Below, one piece after another: positions 24,401 through 34,330 of a DNA stretch of 64,000 nucleotides. Position numbers and translations under genes: made by a program. Under the pieces are notes generated by a model. The model was not told where the DNA came from, made no database searches, and worked only from the letters and a program-made list of their open reading frames with translations. Every line of letters begins with the position of its first letter. Position 1 is the first letter of the stretch. Source of the stretch: Mya arenaria (taxonomy: Eukaryota; Mollusca; Bivalvia; Myida; Myidae); assembly GCF_026914265.1 (NCBI RefSeq), contig NC_069126.1, forward strand, positions 35,033,725-35,097,724. Reading direction: 5' to 3'.

Positions 24401-26540
24401 TGTAGGAAGAGATTCTGTTGATAAACCTGAAAATTCACATATACGCATAAGTTAGAAGAAATAAATAATTATGGGAATTAACATCATTATAACTCATATG
24501 AGACATCTCATCAATTAATGTTCGACAAAATATCATAATATCTAGAAATTCATTTTTATATTGGGTAAGGGTCACAAACTAAACTGATTTGATTCAATCA
24601 TGAAATCATATAAAATTTGCCTATCCTAAGGTTAATTAGTTTTGAATAAAATATTACGGCTACTTTGGCATAAGGACTTAAAAACTTAATTGTACAAAAT
24701 GTGCATTGGTAAAAAGCTATACATAGCTTATATTTATATGTTATATGATATCCAACAAAAAACAAATATTGACTTGACTTGTTGATGAAATGGTCTCAGG
24801 GGCAGTATTCAATCAACTTCTTAGATTGAACTTAAATTTAAGATTAGAAACTAAGTGCTTTTATTGGCCTGTATATTAAGCTGACCAATAGGCTGAATGG
24901 AATCACTGAGGCATGTCTAAGGATAAGGATAAGATCAATATTGAATACTGGCCTGGTTTACTAAAAAAGTATTATTATCCTAAATGTTTTAATATTTAAC
25001 ATTGCATTTCTACATGTATTATAAGTTATCACTATATTTAGGTTGGACAGGCTTTGAAGCCGGTTGACGTAACAAAATGTAACATGTATATACAAAACCC
25101 ATCCCTTTTATCACAAGATGACCATATTATGCTATTGCGATAATTCAAATTTCACACATTTTTTTTTATTAAGAAAGACATCAGAATGCTTAAGTTTTCG
25201 CATGATCAAATAATAACTACTGTACCGGCGGCCTTGATGATGTCTAGGTACTTGTCTCGTTCAATGTTTACAGTGTTCAGCTCCTCCATCAAGCTTTCTT
25301 CTACCACTGAAATAACAAAAACACACACCAAATATAAGCCCTTAGCTTTCTCATCACTCCTTACGACATTATCCATGATACACGTGATGTTCAATATATT
25401 TTCATGAAACAGATAATGCTTAATCAAGGACTGTCAACAGAGAAAAATGCTCCACAATAAAACCAGTTATATATATTTAAACTGCATACAAGCCTATTTT
25501 AACACAATAACCTGTAAATAACTGTTTTATTTATTTGAATAAATAAATCCGCCTGCAAATGAGCCAATGGAAGGATGTATAATGAGTCTTCTAAAAGTTT
25601 TCAACTATGGGTCAAGGAAATTTCCATCTCTACTAAATATTAATATCTTGAAACCAAAAGCAAAAGGAGGCAACCATAACTAGACTGGGCACTTCTTCAT
25701 AGCAACCAAAATATACAAAATGGTACTTACAAGCAAACTTGGTTCTTGCTTCCTTCAGTTCACGCATGTAAGTCAGCGATTTCTCCACAATTTCCAATGT
25801 GCTCTGAAATTAATATTTAGTAAAAGATATTGAATATCATTGTTTAGTTAAATCAAATTTATAGGGACTCACTCATGTTTTTTGGACATGTTTTTTAGTT
25901 TTAAAACTCCATACAAAAAAGTGCATTCTACAAAAAACATGGGGAAGTCCCTTTATAGAAGGGATTAAAGTGACTTTGATTTTATTTAATGAGTCATAAA
26001 CAAGAAATGTTGACATCGGCTTATAAGTACAGAAATTATTTCTGAATGAATAAAAGTGAAAAAAAAAAGATAATGAGAGTAAGGAAAATCCTCAAGCCTT
26101 AATTCCAACTTGCACGCCTCCACTTAAAAATCAAAAGCACCAATGATAATTTGTTGCTTTCCGTGAAAAGGTGTCATAACTCAAATATTATTAAAGCCCA
26201 AAATATAGGCTTTGCTACAAATGTATTTTGCAACATATGTACCAAGTTTCATATGAATCTGAACATTAATCAGTTATGACTACCACGGCTAAAGTTTTTG
26301 CTTGACAATGCCATCAACACAAAGGCTTTGACAAAAGCTAGACTCATTTCTTTTTTTTAAGAAGAAGAACAGTTGAGCATTCATTATCAAAGAAACATGT
26401 TACTAACAAGTCTCTCCGAAGTAGAGGGGGGAAGGAGCTCGCCCATTCTGGTGATGCAGGCCTTGATCTGCTCCTTGCGTTTTTTCTCATTGTCATTATG
26501 CTCACGTCGTCTTTTAGCTCGCTCACAGGGTACATGAATA
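13576..26540 (-). CDS. USF3: USF3-type bHLH transcription factor gene (seven coding exons, 5' end missing)
   Basis: The spliced minus-strand frame joins 26540-26408, 25803-25731, 25306-25226, 24426-22993, 19701-19565, 18969-18856 and 18453-13576. Every junction has AG/GT borders and compatible phase, giving at least 2282 residues plus a stop; vertebrate USF3 is of similar size (about 2245 as I recall). The first exon gives the basic region (REHNDNEKKRKEQI) and helix 1, the second gives helix 2 and the third a coiled coil. The rest is low-complexity: Met/Gln-rich, then Ser/Asn/Pro-rich with several Lys/Arg clusters. The C-terminus (GNFNLNNIF, then SPI, then SLNSILG) resembles the vertebrate USF3 end as I remember it. 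The family is nuclear and expected to bind E-boxes. The exon with the start codon, 5' of 26540, was not found. The alternative reading is another large bHLH family; I favour USF3. Confidence 0.85.
18856..18969 (-). CDS. USF3: USF3 exon: short linker
   Basis: 114-bp exon, acceptor atctatgtcag, donor GTTAGT, phase 0 at both ends. It encodes GSTMQSQKMVNASMSGSQAS through LTGVQTPPNM. It can be skipped without changing the frame. Confidence 0.75.
19165..19545. repeat. Three decayed tandem units in a USF3 intron
   Basis: The block gatctcccttgatgagca occurs near 19195 and 19351 and, as tatctcccttgaagagca, near 19501. Each is preceded by catctcctac-like text and followed by ttcatgg and gatttgtgttgt. 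Spacing is about 150-156 bp. Confidence 0.65.
19565..19701 (-). CDS. USF3: USF3 exon: Ser/Ala/Thr-rich linker
   Basis: Acceptor cttttttcag, donor GTAACT. It encodes GEGQLLSGPGSQNLLMAATS and ends SVMCTQIQ in phase 0. The frame and phases match both neighbouring exons, which is the main support; no domain is recognisable. Confidence 0.78.
19800..20100 (+). repeat. Dispersed repeat in USF3 intron
   Basis: Contains gaaaaagggacataactcaa, caaagccagagttatgggcc and gtataccaagtttcatgttt, the block order seen at 11400-11900 and 26100-26340. An 89-codon ORF here is part of the repeat. Confidence 0.55.
20282..20762. mobile_element. Non-autonomous DNA transposon, 5-bp TSD
   Basis: 481-bp element with inverted ends CATGGCTTTTTCT and AGAAAAAGCCCTG, flanked by the exact duplication AACCC (20277-20281 and 20763-20767). 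It contains repeated attttgggaaa blocks and a long poly-A run (about 20635-20657). It has no ORF. CAG-type termini with a 5-bp duplication fit the hAT subgroup with 5-bp TSDs; that placement is inference. Confidence 0.7.
21039..22700 (-). mobile_element. Internally deleted hAT transposon in USF3 intron
   Basis: 1662-bp element with perfect 17-bp terminal inverted repeats (TAGGGATGCAAACGAAT / ATTCGTTTGCATCCCTA). The exact 8-bp target-site duplication ATTTATTT lies on both sides (21031-21038 and 22701-22708), diagnostic of the hAT superfamily. Sub-terminal regions are rich in attcgaatattcg. Inside are remnants of a ZBED-type transposase on the minus strand (21311-22150). The element lies in the intron between USF3 exons 22993-24426 and 19565-19701, antisense relative to nothing: it reads in the same direction as USF3. 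Confidence 0.9.
21311..22150 (-). pseudogene. ZBED-like hAT transposase remnant
   Basis: From an ATG at 22150 the frame reads MPATSEVWTYFTRSVDKKSV and then TCKLCSVRLSYMGTTTN, the start of a BED zinc finger with its CxxC but without the later His pair. Sequence then jumps one frame over to the C-terminal half: LIDGKWTVVSELSDVLSHLT, then LLDPRYKDLDF. A further frame shift precedes the hAT C-terminal dimerisation region (RQLLGIPATSVPSERIFSCA, ending IDE before TGA at 21311-21313). Most of the catalytic middle is missing. The gene is therefore dead: one internal deletion and at least one more frameshift. Confidence 0.82.
22993..24426 (-). CDS. USF3: USF3 exon: Met/Gln-rich region
   Basis: 1434-bp exon with acceptor gtgaattttcag and donor GTAAGG, phase 1 at both ends. 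It opens with GLSTESLPTNGVSS. A basic stretch (RPKSKMKKNS), a short Gln/Lys-rich helix (QLQQMQEKREKDKQQQ), a Met/Gly/Pro-rich section (about codons 70-120), and long Gln/Asn-rich runs follow, including a pure run of eight Gln near 23290-23315. The composition is that of an activation or condensate-forming region. No catalytic motif is present. Confidence 0.85.
24799..24953. mobile_element. Short MITE in USF3 intron
   Basis: Ends GGGGCAGTATTCAATCAA and CAATATTGAATACTGGCC are inverted copies of each other. The interior carries tggaatcactgaggcatgtc and aaggataaggataag. Related, decayed sequence occurs at 12960-13027 and 53367-53480. No ORF. Confidence 0.65.
25226..25306 (-). CDS. USF3: USF3 exon: coiled coil
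   Basis: Acceptor gttatttcag, donor GTACAG. It encodes LVEESLMEELNTVNIERDKY and then LDIIKAA, a heptad-like helix extending from helix 2 as in other USF-type proteins, where it supports dimerisation. The exon is 81 bp with phase 1 at both ends, so its skipping would keep the frame. Confidence 0.83.
25731..25803 (-). CDS. USF3: USF3 exon: helix 2
   Basis: Acceptor tattaatttcag, donor GTAAGT. It encodes STLEIVEKSLTYMRELKEAR and then TKFA, joining in frame to the previous exon. This is the second amphipathic helix of the bHLH, running into a coiled coil. Phase 0 in, phase 1 out. Confidence 0.85.
26100..26340 (+). repeat. Dispersed repeat just 5' of the bHLH exon donor
   Basis: Contains gtgtcataactcaaatatta, aggctttgctaca, tgtaccaagtttcatatgaa. 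These are decayed versions of blocks at 11400-11900 and 19800-20060. Confidence 0.5.
26408..26540 (-). CDS. USF3: USF3 exon: basic region and helix 1
   Basis: The acceptor ttatgtttcag precedes 26540 and the donor GTTAGT follows 26408. After one base completing an upstream codon, the frame reads IHVPCERAKRRREHNDNEKK and ends LLPPSTSERL. E-box contact residues are present: His (position 5 of the basic region), Glu (9) and Arg (12). Position 13 is Lys rather than the Arg of USF1/2, which as I recall is also the case in USF3. The exon contains no in-frame ATG, so a further upstream coding exon is required. Confidence 0.85.
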
Positions 26541-29500
26541 CTGAAACATAACACATAGTTTCTCAATTTAATTGAAATACTGTTACCACACGCAGAGGCA
26601 TATGAATATGTATGTGGATAGTCAGTTTGTGCAAACGTTTATTTAAAGTTACAATATTTTGGGGCATTGAGAATGGGTTGAATATGTTCCGAAATTGGTA
26701 TTTCCAATAATAATAATAATAATAGATAACCCAATATAGAACAGGTGTAATGAACTGCATAAACAACCCCCACTACATGCACTACTTCGTTACTATATAC
26801 CCCAGATACAGAATGTAAACCTTAAAAAAAATCCCTGTAGACTGTTTGTCATAATCAGCTGAAACATTGGATAGGCAACTGCCGCCCCTGCTCTTGGGTC
26901 TCTTACAAGTGCTACTAAAGATATGGAATAATGGGTTGAACATTTTCCCACTTTGATTGATTGTTTATTCATGTTTAAACACACTCAATATAATAATATA
27001 TGATTTTTAATACAAAACATAATGTTAACATTAGATTATAGCATGAACGGTTGAACCAAAACAATATATTAATGAAACTTATCACAACATGCTTAGTTTT
27101 AACATACAGGCAAAATATTAAAATTATTAGAATTTTGAAACTATAGTTGGTCACTAGACTTAAGTTAAGAGTGTAATATCAAAGGATTTTAAAATTTTAG
27201 TTTTACATTTTTAGGGCAACAAGCATTGAATAAAGATGTTTGTTTCAGTCTGATTTTTGAAGCACAGGCCCCATAAGGCCTTAGGAATAATCAAATTCTT
27301 AGGATAGATGGGAAAATCACAAGGCCCATGCAGTTTCATACCAATGCCAAAAAAGTGCATGTACAGGAGCACTGGATGTTCAGAAGAAAGTTTACAAGCC
27401 TCAGGCCTTTGGGCTTTTAAAGTACATTTTGTGCAGATCATTGAATTCCTATAGCCATCTTATGTTTCAAAGTAAAATGTTGCTGTGACCAATGGTTACA
27501 TCTTGTCCAAAAACAGGTTTGTTAGGTAGGCTTTTATTTTTTTATTAGGCTTTATGTAAGAGCATTATTGTCATCATAATGGTGTGAAGGTTATCAGTTT
27601 TTATCAGTATAAAGCTTTTTAGACTCCTTTTTTTTTAACCAACAGTCTTAAAACTGCAAGGTCAGTCCTTATTTAGTAGGTATGGTTGGTTAACCTGAAC
27701 ACAAAATTATTTTTCTTTAGGCCTTATGCTTGTTTTACCTGTTTCCTGTGTCCTGCTTCTGTATGGAGCTTTCCAATGACTGGGATGTTTCTGAACCTGA
27801 AATTTGAGAATTTCATTAGAGAACATTTTGAAAATTTACTTGAGGCATGTAAAACAAAGATTGTTTTTCGTTTCCCGACCCTGGCCTTAATACTTTTAAT
27901 TTGATAAGGTGTGAAAAACCGTTTACCACTGTTTACACATGACCTCTATTAGTTTATAAGGGCATTTGAGAAGTTAATTATGATTATTATACGCACTGTA
28001 ATATTTCTATGTTGCATGTTTAGAAAATGTGCTTTTTGTCAAAATGAACTTTACTATCCATTCAGTTAATGGTTTTTCTTTTACATTTTTAGATTTAGAA
28101 TACAACAGCCTTTACACATATGAGTTATATCCACAACGCAATACATAATCTGTGTCGAAGTAAACATTCGGTTTGTCGACTTCAAACTTAAAAACAACAC
28201 TGAAAGACAATTCATATAACTGGGAAATGGAAACTCTGGTCGTTCAATACATCGGTTCCTTTGAGGTCTTAGCTTGTACCCTTGCATCCTCGAGCGATCA
28301 CAGTTTTACTGTTTATATATAGAATTAGGGACAAATAGTGAATACTCTATTTCATAAAGAATTAATGAACTGTAGTGCATAAAAACAATGCCATTTTTTT
28401 TTTTAAAAAGCAGATTTTATGACTGCATTTCACATAATAGTACCTGTAAATGTGAAAAATAACTGTGACTATTGAAATAAAATACTTCATTATTTTCATA
28501 TGTAATTTCTACTTAAAACATGCCATTCTGTAAAATATTTCCCAGGACACATGGAATATGGTTTCCATTTTAAAAAGTGGATTGCAGACAAGGACAGCAT
28601 TCACATGAAAACCCGGCCAGACACATTTTCAGTAATGAGCCAAAGTTAAGCTGACATTGACAGCTGGTTTCAATTTATATCAACTATGTACAGTATTAGC
28701 TACAATAATGAGCGATCAGGGAAACTTTTATTATTTTGACATTTCTTATGTATCCCTGTAACGCTACAACTCTCTACCATTTAACACCCGGCAAAAGAAT
28801 ATATGGTAATGTTGTGTATCGATTTTGAATAATAATGACGAAGTTGTTCAATACATACCAGACAGTGATCTAAACTGGATTTAATTTGTCATTAGAGTCG
28901 TTATTTTCACATATATATATTCTGGGTCACAAATACCGTTATACATGTACACAACTTGTCAGATTTGTCCCAGATTTACAGATATCGAGATACTTGATAA
29001 ACAATCAACTCATGTACCCGGTAAGTGTTTTATGATAACTGAACATGTTTTTTTGGCATAATGAAATAAATAAATATGTGTTTCATAGTAGGCAATAATA
29101 TTTTTGTAGAAATGTGAATTTATAACAGAGATAATTTCAAAATTGTGGCCGCCTGAATTCTCTGCACACGGACAGTTCGCTACTTTCTGCCGGGATGGTG
29201 GACGTCACGAGTCTGCCATAGCAAAAATATAATCGTCAAAAGTCTCGTTGACGGCCACTTAGGGTGACTATGTACAGAATGTTCTTCAGGTTCATGTTCT
29301 TATATTTGTGATGAAAAAATATAGCTATTAAGAAATAGATAAAACTTATTTGTTGTACCATTTCGCCCCCCCCCCCCCCCCCAAATAGGAGAAATTATGG
29401 CCCATATATAAATCAAGCCTGCAAAGGCATACAAACAAACCCAATCAAAATGAAATTAGCTCCCTCAGTCACTCAGTCAATGACAATGTTTTGTTTGGGA

Positions 29501-29681
29501 CAATTCATTCGGACAACCGTTAAAGTCTACACTTCAGTGGGCTTATTACCATGTTTGTCAGGCGTTGTAATCGACGAACTGTCCATACTTTATGGAATGT
29601 ATGCTAAACTTAAACACAGAAGCGATTCATTTCAATAAAAATAACAATTTAAAGATCAAAGGGATTATTTCTCTTTCAGGA
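26541..29681. other. Upstream part of USF3, no exon identified
   Basis: The first coding exon of USF3 must end in phase 2 somewhere on the minus strand here or beyond. I found no ATG-initiated frame with a good donor in that phase. Possible donors on the minus strand (for example GTATGT at about 28858) follow non-coding sequence and could belong to 5' UTR exons. A 17-bp poly-C run lies at 29366-29382. Sequence at 27490-27740 resembles an inverted copy of the repeat at 34195-34330. Confidence 0.4.
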
Positions 29682-29701
29682 GCCGCCATTTTGTGACGTC
29701 A
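29682..29701 (-). promoter_or_regulatory. YY1-like motif abutting a perfect CRE
   Basis: GCCGCCATTTTG (29682-29693), the extended YY1 consensus, runs directly into the palindromic cAMP response element TGACGTCA (29694-29701). A half CRE (GACGTCAC) lies at 29201-29208. On the minus strand the order CRE then AAAATGGCGGC is typical of housekeeping promoters, where the YY1 site lies just after the start site. I infer this is near the USF3 transcription start; no transcript data support it here. Confidence 0.4.
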
Positions 29702-30353
29702 TTAATAATCATCATCCTCGTTTTCGTCAGGGTTAGATTCTACTTATTCTTTTATTGTCAACATACTCTTACTGAACTCCATAACGGTTTTAGCTGGGAC
29801 CATTAACAAATCCTACTCCACAGGTTTTTAGCGACTGTTTCAATTAAATATGGTAAAGAAATATATCAAAAAGTATGACTGCACCAAAGTTACCATTTGA
29901 TAATAAAATAAGCCAACTTCTTCTATGAAGAGGACCCCAATGGGGCTGGGCGTAGGAAGAAATTTTTTAGCCCCCAAAAGGGAGTGTACAAACGACCACA
30001 ACCACCACCTTACCCAAGTGCACCCCTCTAACTTCAACTCCTGGATCCACCCAAACAGATAGTTGCAGAAATGCTTTACAGGCGTAATAAAAAATATTTC
30101 AAATAATGTTTGAAGATAACTCATTTCCTCCATTCAGATAAAAGTGCTGCATCCCATCTTATCATTTCGTATATTATACCCTCCTACCCAATAGTCCAAC
30201 CCAATTTACCTGCCCTGTCATACTCTGCTCTGCCCTGTCATGCCCTGTACGTCATGCAATCCCCGTCCTGCTCTGCCATGCCCATAACCGCCAAGCCCCG
30301 CCGTGCCTCGCCGTGTCCCGCCGCAACGCGCCCCGCAGAGTCCCGCCGTGCCC

Positions 30354-30575
30354 ATATCCTATCCTATCCTATCCAATCCTATCCTATCCAATCCAATCCA
30401 ATCCAATCCTATCCTGTCCTGTCCTGTCCTATCCTATCCTATCCTATCCTATCCTATCCTATCCTATCCTATCCTATCCTATCCTATCCAATCCTATCCT
30501 ATCCTATCCTATCCTATCCTATCCTATCCTATCCTATCCTATCCTATCCTATCCTATCCTATCCTATCCTATCCT
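30354..30575. repeat. (TATCC)n pentanucleotide microsatellite
   Basis: About 44 units of tatcc with occasional tatcc-to-caatc and tgtcc changes, nearly pure from about 30420. All three plus-strand frames stay open, giving spurious SYPIL-type ORFs. The 140 bp before it (about 30215-30353) is a GC-rich, decayed pentamer run (tgccc, cgccg, tgtcc). Confidence 0.95.
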
Positions 30576-30756
30576 TTGTTCTGTGTATACCCTATATCCT
30601 ATTATATATCCTTTCCTATACTACCCAATCTCCAATCATATCTCCAAGCTGAATCATATCCTTGGTTTGACAACGCCATTTATGATTCGACTTTAAATTT
30701 GCCGATTTATGAATAATTCATGCTCGGCAATATTCGTACATTTCCGTACAGGTCAC

Positions 30757-30829
30757 ATTTGCATTCGGAAAAGAGAAGCCAAATAACCAAAGTATTTTCC
30801 TCGCTTTTCATCATTGGTAAAGGATTTCG
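30757..30829 (+). promoter_or_regulatory. Octamer and possible POU2F 5' untranslated exon
   Basis: A perfect octamer ATTTGCAT (30757-30764), the binding site of POU2F proteins, is followed by an inverted CCAAT-type motif (attgg, 30813-30817) and by ttcg|GTAAGT, a consensus donor with the exon edge at 30829. A second YY1-like motif (CAAAATGGCGG) starts at about 30950. The first POU2F coding exon begins with an acceptor, so an upstream untranslated exon must exist; this is the best-looking place, but that is inference. Confidence 0.3.
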
Positions 30830-31509
30830 GTAAGTATTTGAAACTGCAGTGAATTTTTAAATGTTAATGTAACACAAATAGTATATTGTCACGACGTGAA
30901 CTTTTGAATCAGTATTTTTACGAAAGATAATTACTAGAAATTATTATTCAAAATGGCGGACATTCTTGTCATTTTCGAATGAGAATTCTTTGTTGTTAAT
31001 GAATCGTGCATATTCATAAAATAAAACTATGACATATCGATCAGGGAATAGTTTCATTGTATATTAACAATGAGTATCCCTCTAGAGATCAGATTTCATG
31101 AATATGATAAATATTACTTTATTTTGTTGAGACTTTAGATGAGTAAAATAGTTTGACTCAGACTTAGTTTAAACTTTAGTAAATGTCTTGAAACGGCTTC
31201 ACATCAATTTTATCAGTGGTTTTCTATTTTTTGTATAATAAAATCATTGTTAAAATACCAAATTTGCATAATAGAAGATAAGGATAAAAGAAATTATTGA
31301 TGAAAATCTTTCCTTTTATGACTAAAGCAGATTGCATGTAATTTTCGTAAAGCTATGTCACAGTATGTGTCTGTTAATTCTCTTAAATAGAGAGGTACTG
31401 AAGAACATTAGAATCACTAACCGTCTTTTATCGAGCATCTACTTAAAAACCCATCATCTATATATAATAAAAGTGATTTTTCTGGATATAATCATCCATC
31501 TTTAGACAT

Positions 31510-31838
31510 CAGTGTTTTTTTTGGTGCAATTTACTGCCTTCTAAAAGGCTGTTTCCCCTTGCAAAAAAATGTCCATTTTTCCCAAAAAATTATAATTTTT
31601 TCCCAATTTGATAAATGCACATTATGTTGGTGAATAAAAAAGCAATGAATTTCTTGAAAAATAAACAAAATTTGGACAAGATTAATTCTTTCACAGCATA
31701 AAATATGCATAAAAAGGTGAAAACATATATATTTGCCATTATATTTGCTATTTTGATCTGGATTTTTTTTTCCAATCTGGACTTTTTTTCCCAATTTGCA
31801 AGGCACAGGCGGTAAAAATATTTAAAAAAAAATCACTG
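31510..31838. mobile_element. Small MITE, 5-bp TSD
   Basis: 329-bp element with ends CAGTGTTTTTTTT and AAAAAAAAATCACTG, flanked by GACAT on both sides (31505-31509 and 31839-31843). It has no true coding capacity; minus-strand ORFs here are low complexity (cccaatttg-type repeats). Confidence 0.68.
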
Positions 31839-32083
31839 GACATTGTTTTTATGTTTTTGCAGCTGTTATTAAAACCCAGGCTGCTGTAGACCTATCCAAA
31901 CATCAGAAATGCATTGAAGTATTTTTATATTGCAATAAAATGCATGTTTTCGTTGTAACAAAAATATTACAGTTATGTGTACAATTCCAATCAGGAAGTA
32001 GATCTCTGACAGTCACACTTTTTGCTTTGTTTTAGATTTATTAAATATGAAATGTCTAGTAAAACTCAATCACATATATTTGT

Positions 32084-33147
32084 CAGGGTTTCCGCCAGGA
32101 ATTTCATAAGGCATGTCGGAAGGGGAGGGTTTGGGTTTCCCCTCCCAACGTCGATTTTTTTTATATTTTCGTATCCAAAATGGTGCAATTTCCTGCATTT
32201 TAAACAAGTTTACAGTTATGTTCCCATGATTTAGAATTACCAACTAAAGTCCGATTAACATTAAAATTATTTGTGAAAAGGTTTAATGGTTTCTCTTCCT
32301 TGATTATTGGTATTTCTCAAGTTTTCCGACAATTAAATATCGACGATATTGATCGACTCGTGTTTCGTTTAGTGCGGGTATTATTTATATTGACACCGTT
32401 GACATCACAGCAAAACGTGTAAAGCACGCTGCATGCTGGAACACAAAAGAGTCCGGAGCAAAGCGACTGCTCGTGTATTCGTATTTAAAGCTGCAACAGC
32501 TAATATTTTTAAAGCCTGGTTGGCTAAATAATAACTTAAAGGGAATGTAATGTGTATTTTCAGATTTATTTATCTTTTTTCTAAATAAATTAAAAGAACG
32601 ATAAAATAATCAAAGGTTAATAATAAGCAACACAAAATATAACTTTACACTTTTAAGACGGTTCTCAGTTATAATTTAATAATTGGTTAACAAACGGACA
32701 CAGGATTAAGAAACAAAATAAAACGACACATGATTTATGTTACCGAAATCAATTAACACTTATTGTTAACTTTGCGTTCATAGATGATTATAGGGATGAA
32801 GGTCGCAATTACGACAGTGGTGTTTTTCACGCATTCCCATTCTGATAAAGAATAGGAGGAGTTTGGTTAATTGGCACTGTTGAATCTCACCGACACGCCT
32901 TCATGCTGTCGTCGATCCTGAATGGCTGATACAAATGTCGTAATAGTCCCGACACGCCTTCTGGCTGTCAGTCAACCGTTGCAATCGCAACAAAATTGTG
33001 TATTGTCAAAACTGATGATTGTTTTGATAAGGATTGTCGCTACGCGGATTAAAGCATGTCGGCATAATTAACGCGTGTCGGTAATTGGCCTTGCCAGCGA
33101 AAGGCACGTCGGGCCCGACAAGCCATAAAGGGCTGGCGGAAACCCTG
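32084..33147. mobile_element. 1.06-kb non-autonomous DNA transposon, 5-bp TSD
   Basis: Perfect 15-bp terminal inverted repeats CAGGGTTTCCGCCAG (32084-32098) and CTGGCGGAAACCCTG (33133-33147), flanked by the duplication TTTGT (32079-32083 and 33148-33152). Similar short motifs recur toward both ends (ggcatgtcgg, gcgtgtcgg, gcacgtcggg). No transposase ORF. Confidence 0.82.
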
Positions 33148-34109
33148 TTTGTGATGTTTCTTTTGTTTAGAAAACAATACACTTTTGTCTGCTTTTTTGG
33201 CATTGGTGTGTGTATGTAACAAACACGGTTTGTCAGACATCAGATTATTACGGAAAAAATATGTTCTGTGTGACAAAATTACACGGTATGTAAATGCTAA
33301 AGGACGGCTTTATTTTATAAGTATTTGTAATGTATAAAAGAAAAAAACAGTCTCTAAAATTGAAATAAATTTAATCACATCATCTTCAGAAAACATTTGA
33401 GAACTTCTACTAATCAAACTTAAATTAAACCCCATTTGTACACCTATTTCAGACCATAGAAAAACAAAAATATTTTACTTAATTTCCACTAATTTTGCAT
33501 GCTTTTAACTGACAAATAGCTTAAGTATACTGTTCAGGAAAATATCTCCATAAATTACATGTAAAGGGTATCTTTAATCATTTTAAGAAAGTGTTCAAGA
33601 TAAAGAACCTTTCTCTATATTGTTAACTTAAAGCCCAATTGGACAGACAGACTTTCTATTTTGCTGCAGGATATAAATTAAAAGAAAAACATGACTATCT
33701 TGTTTTTTTACTGAAAGCTTTAAAGGAAAGTAATTAATGAACGTAGTTTGCCACACAAAGATGTGTTGCCTCCCTTTACAAGCCCTGCTATATAAAATCC
33801 AGAAACTGATCAAGCCCGGAAAACATTTTTACCAAGCCTGGAAAGCGTTTACCTTAGGGCTCAGGCCAATTCTGCTAACCTTGGACAAATAACTCTGCCA
33901 ATATGAAATCACCTAATTATTAACATTATAGTACAATTTATTATTATAAGCTGGTCAACTGCTGTATTACATGGTACAGAAAAAATAGTATTTAGTTACA
34001 CATTAAATTTATAACTGTTAACATCAGGTAAAGCAGAACATTAAATCATCTATTTTAAAAGTAATAACCCTGTTCTTAATATTTAAGTTTTGGGACTTAT
34101 TTATCCCTA

Positions 34110-34330
34110 TGAAAAGGCAGAACCAGGCCTAAAAAAGTCACTATTGGTTCGGATTACCAAAACCTACCTACGAAATAGGCGCTCTTAAGCTCTATACTTA
34201 AGATAAATGACATTCCTCAATGATGGCAATAACATTCTTACATAATTTTCTAATAAAAGCCTACCTACTCTACCTGTTTTTGAAACGGATGTAACCTTAA
34301 CCACACTATTATTTTCCTCAGTAAAATCTT
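34110..34330 (+). repeat. Dispersed repeat (cctacct-type)
   Basis: Contains caatgatggcaataacattc, taataaaagcctacctactc and gatgtaaccttaaccac. A second plus-strand copy lies at 45640-45780, and an inverted, decayed one appears at 27490-27740. No coding potential. Confidence 0.5.

Noticed and set aside
27211..27441. 76-codon minus-strand ORF with an internal donor, considered as the missing USF3 first exon
   Set aside because: The donor leaves phase 1, while the bHLH exon requires phase 2; the peptide has no USF3-like sequence.
29640..29689. Minus-strand ATGGCGGCTCCTGAA start next to the CRE/YY1 motif as USF3 first coding exon
   Set aside because: The frame stops after about 19 codons and the only donor in the needed phase (GTTATT) is poor. 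The ATGGCGGC is explained by the YY1 motif itself.
30110..30716. Three overlapping ORFs of 127-180 codons rich in SYPIL
   Set aside because: They are translations of the (tatcc)n microsatellite in all frames.
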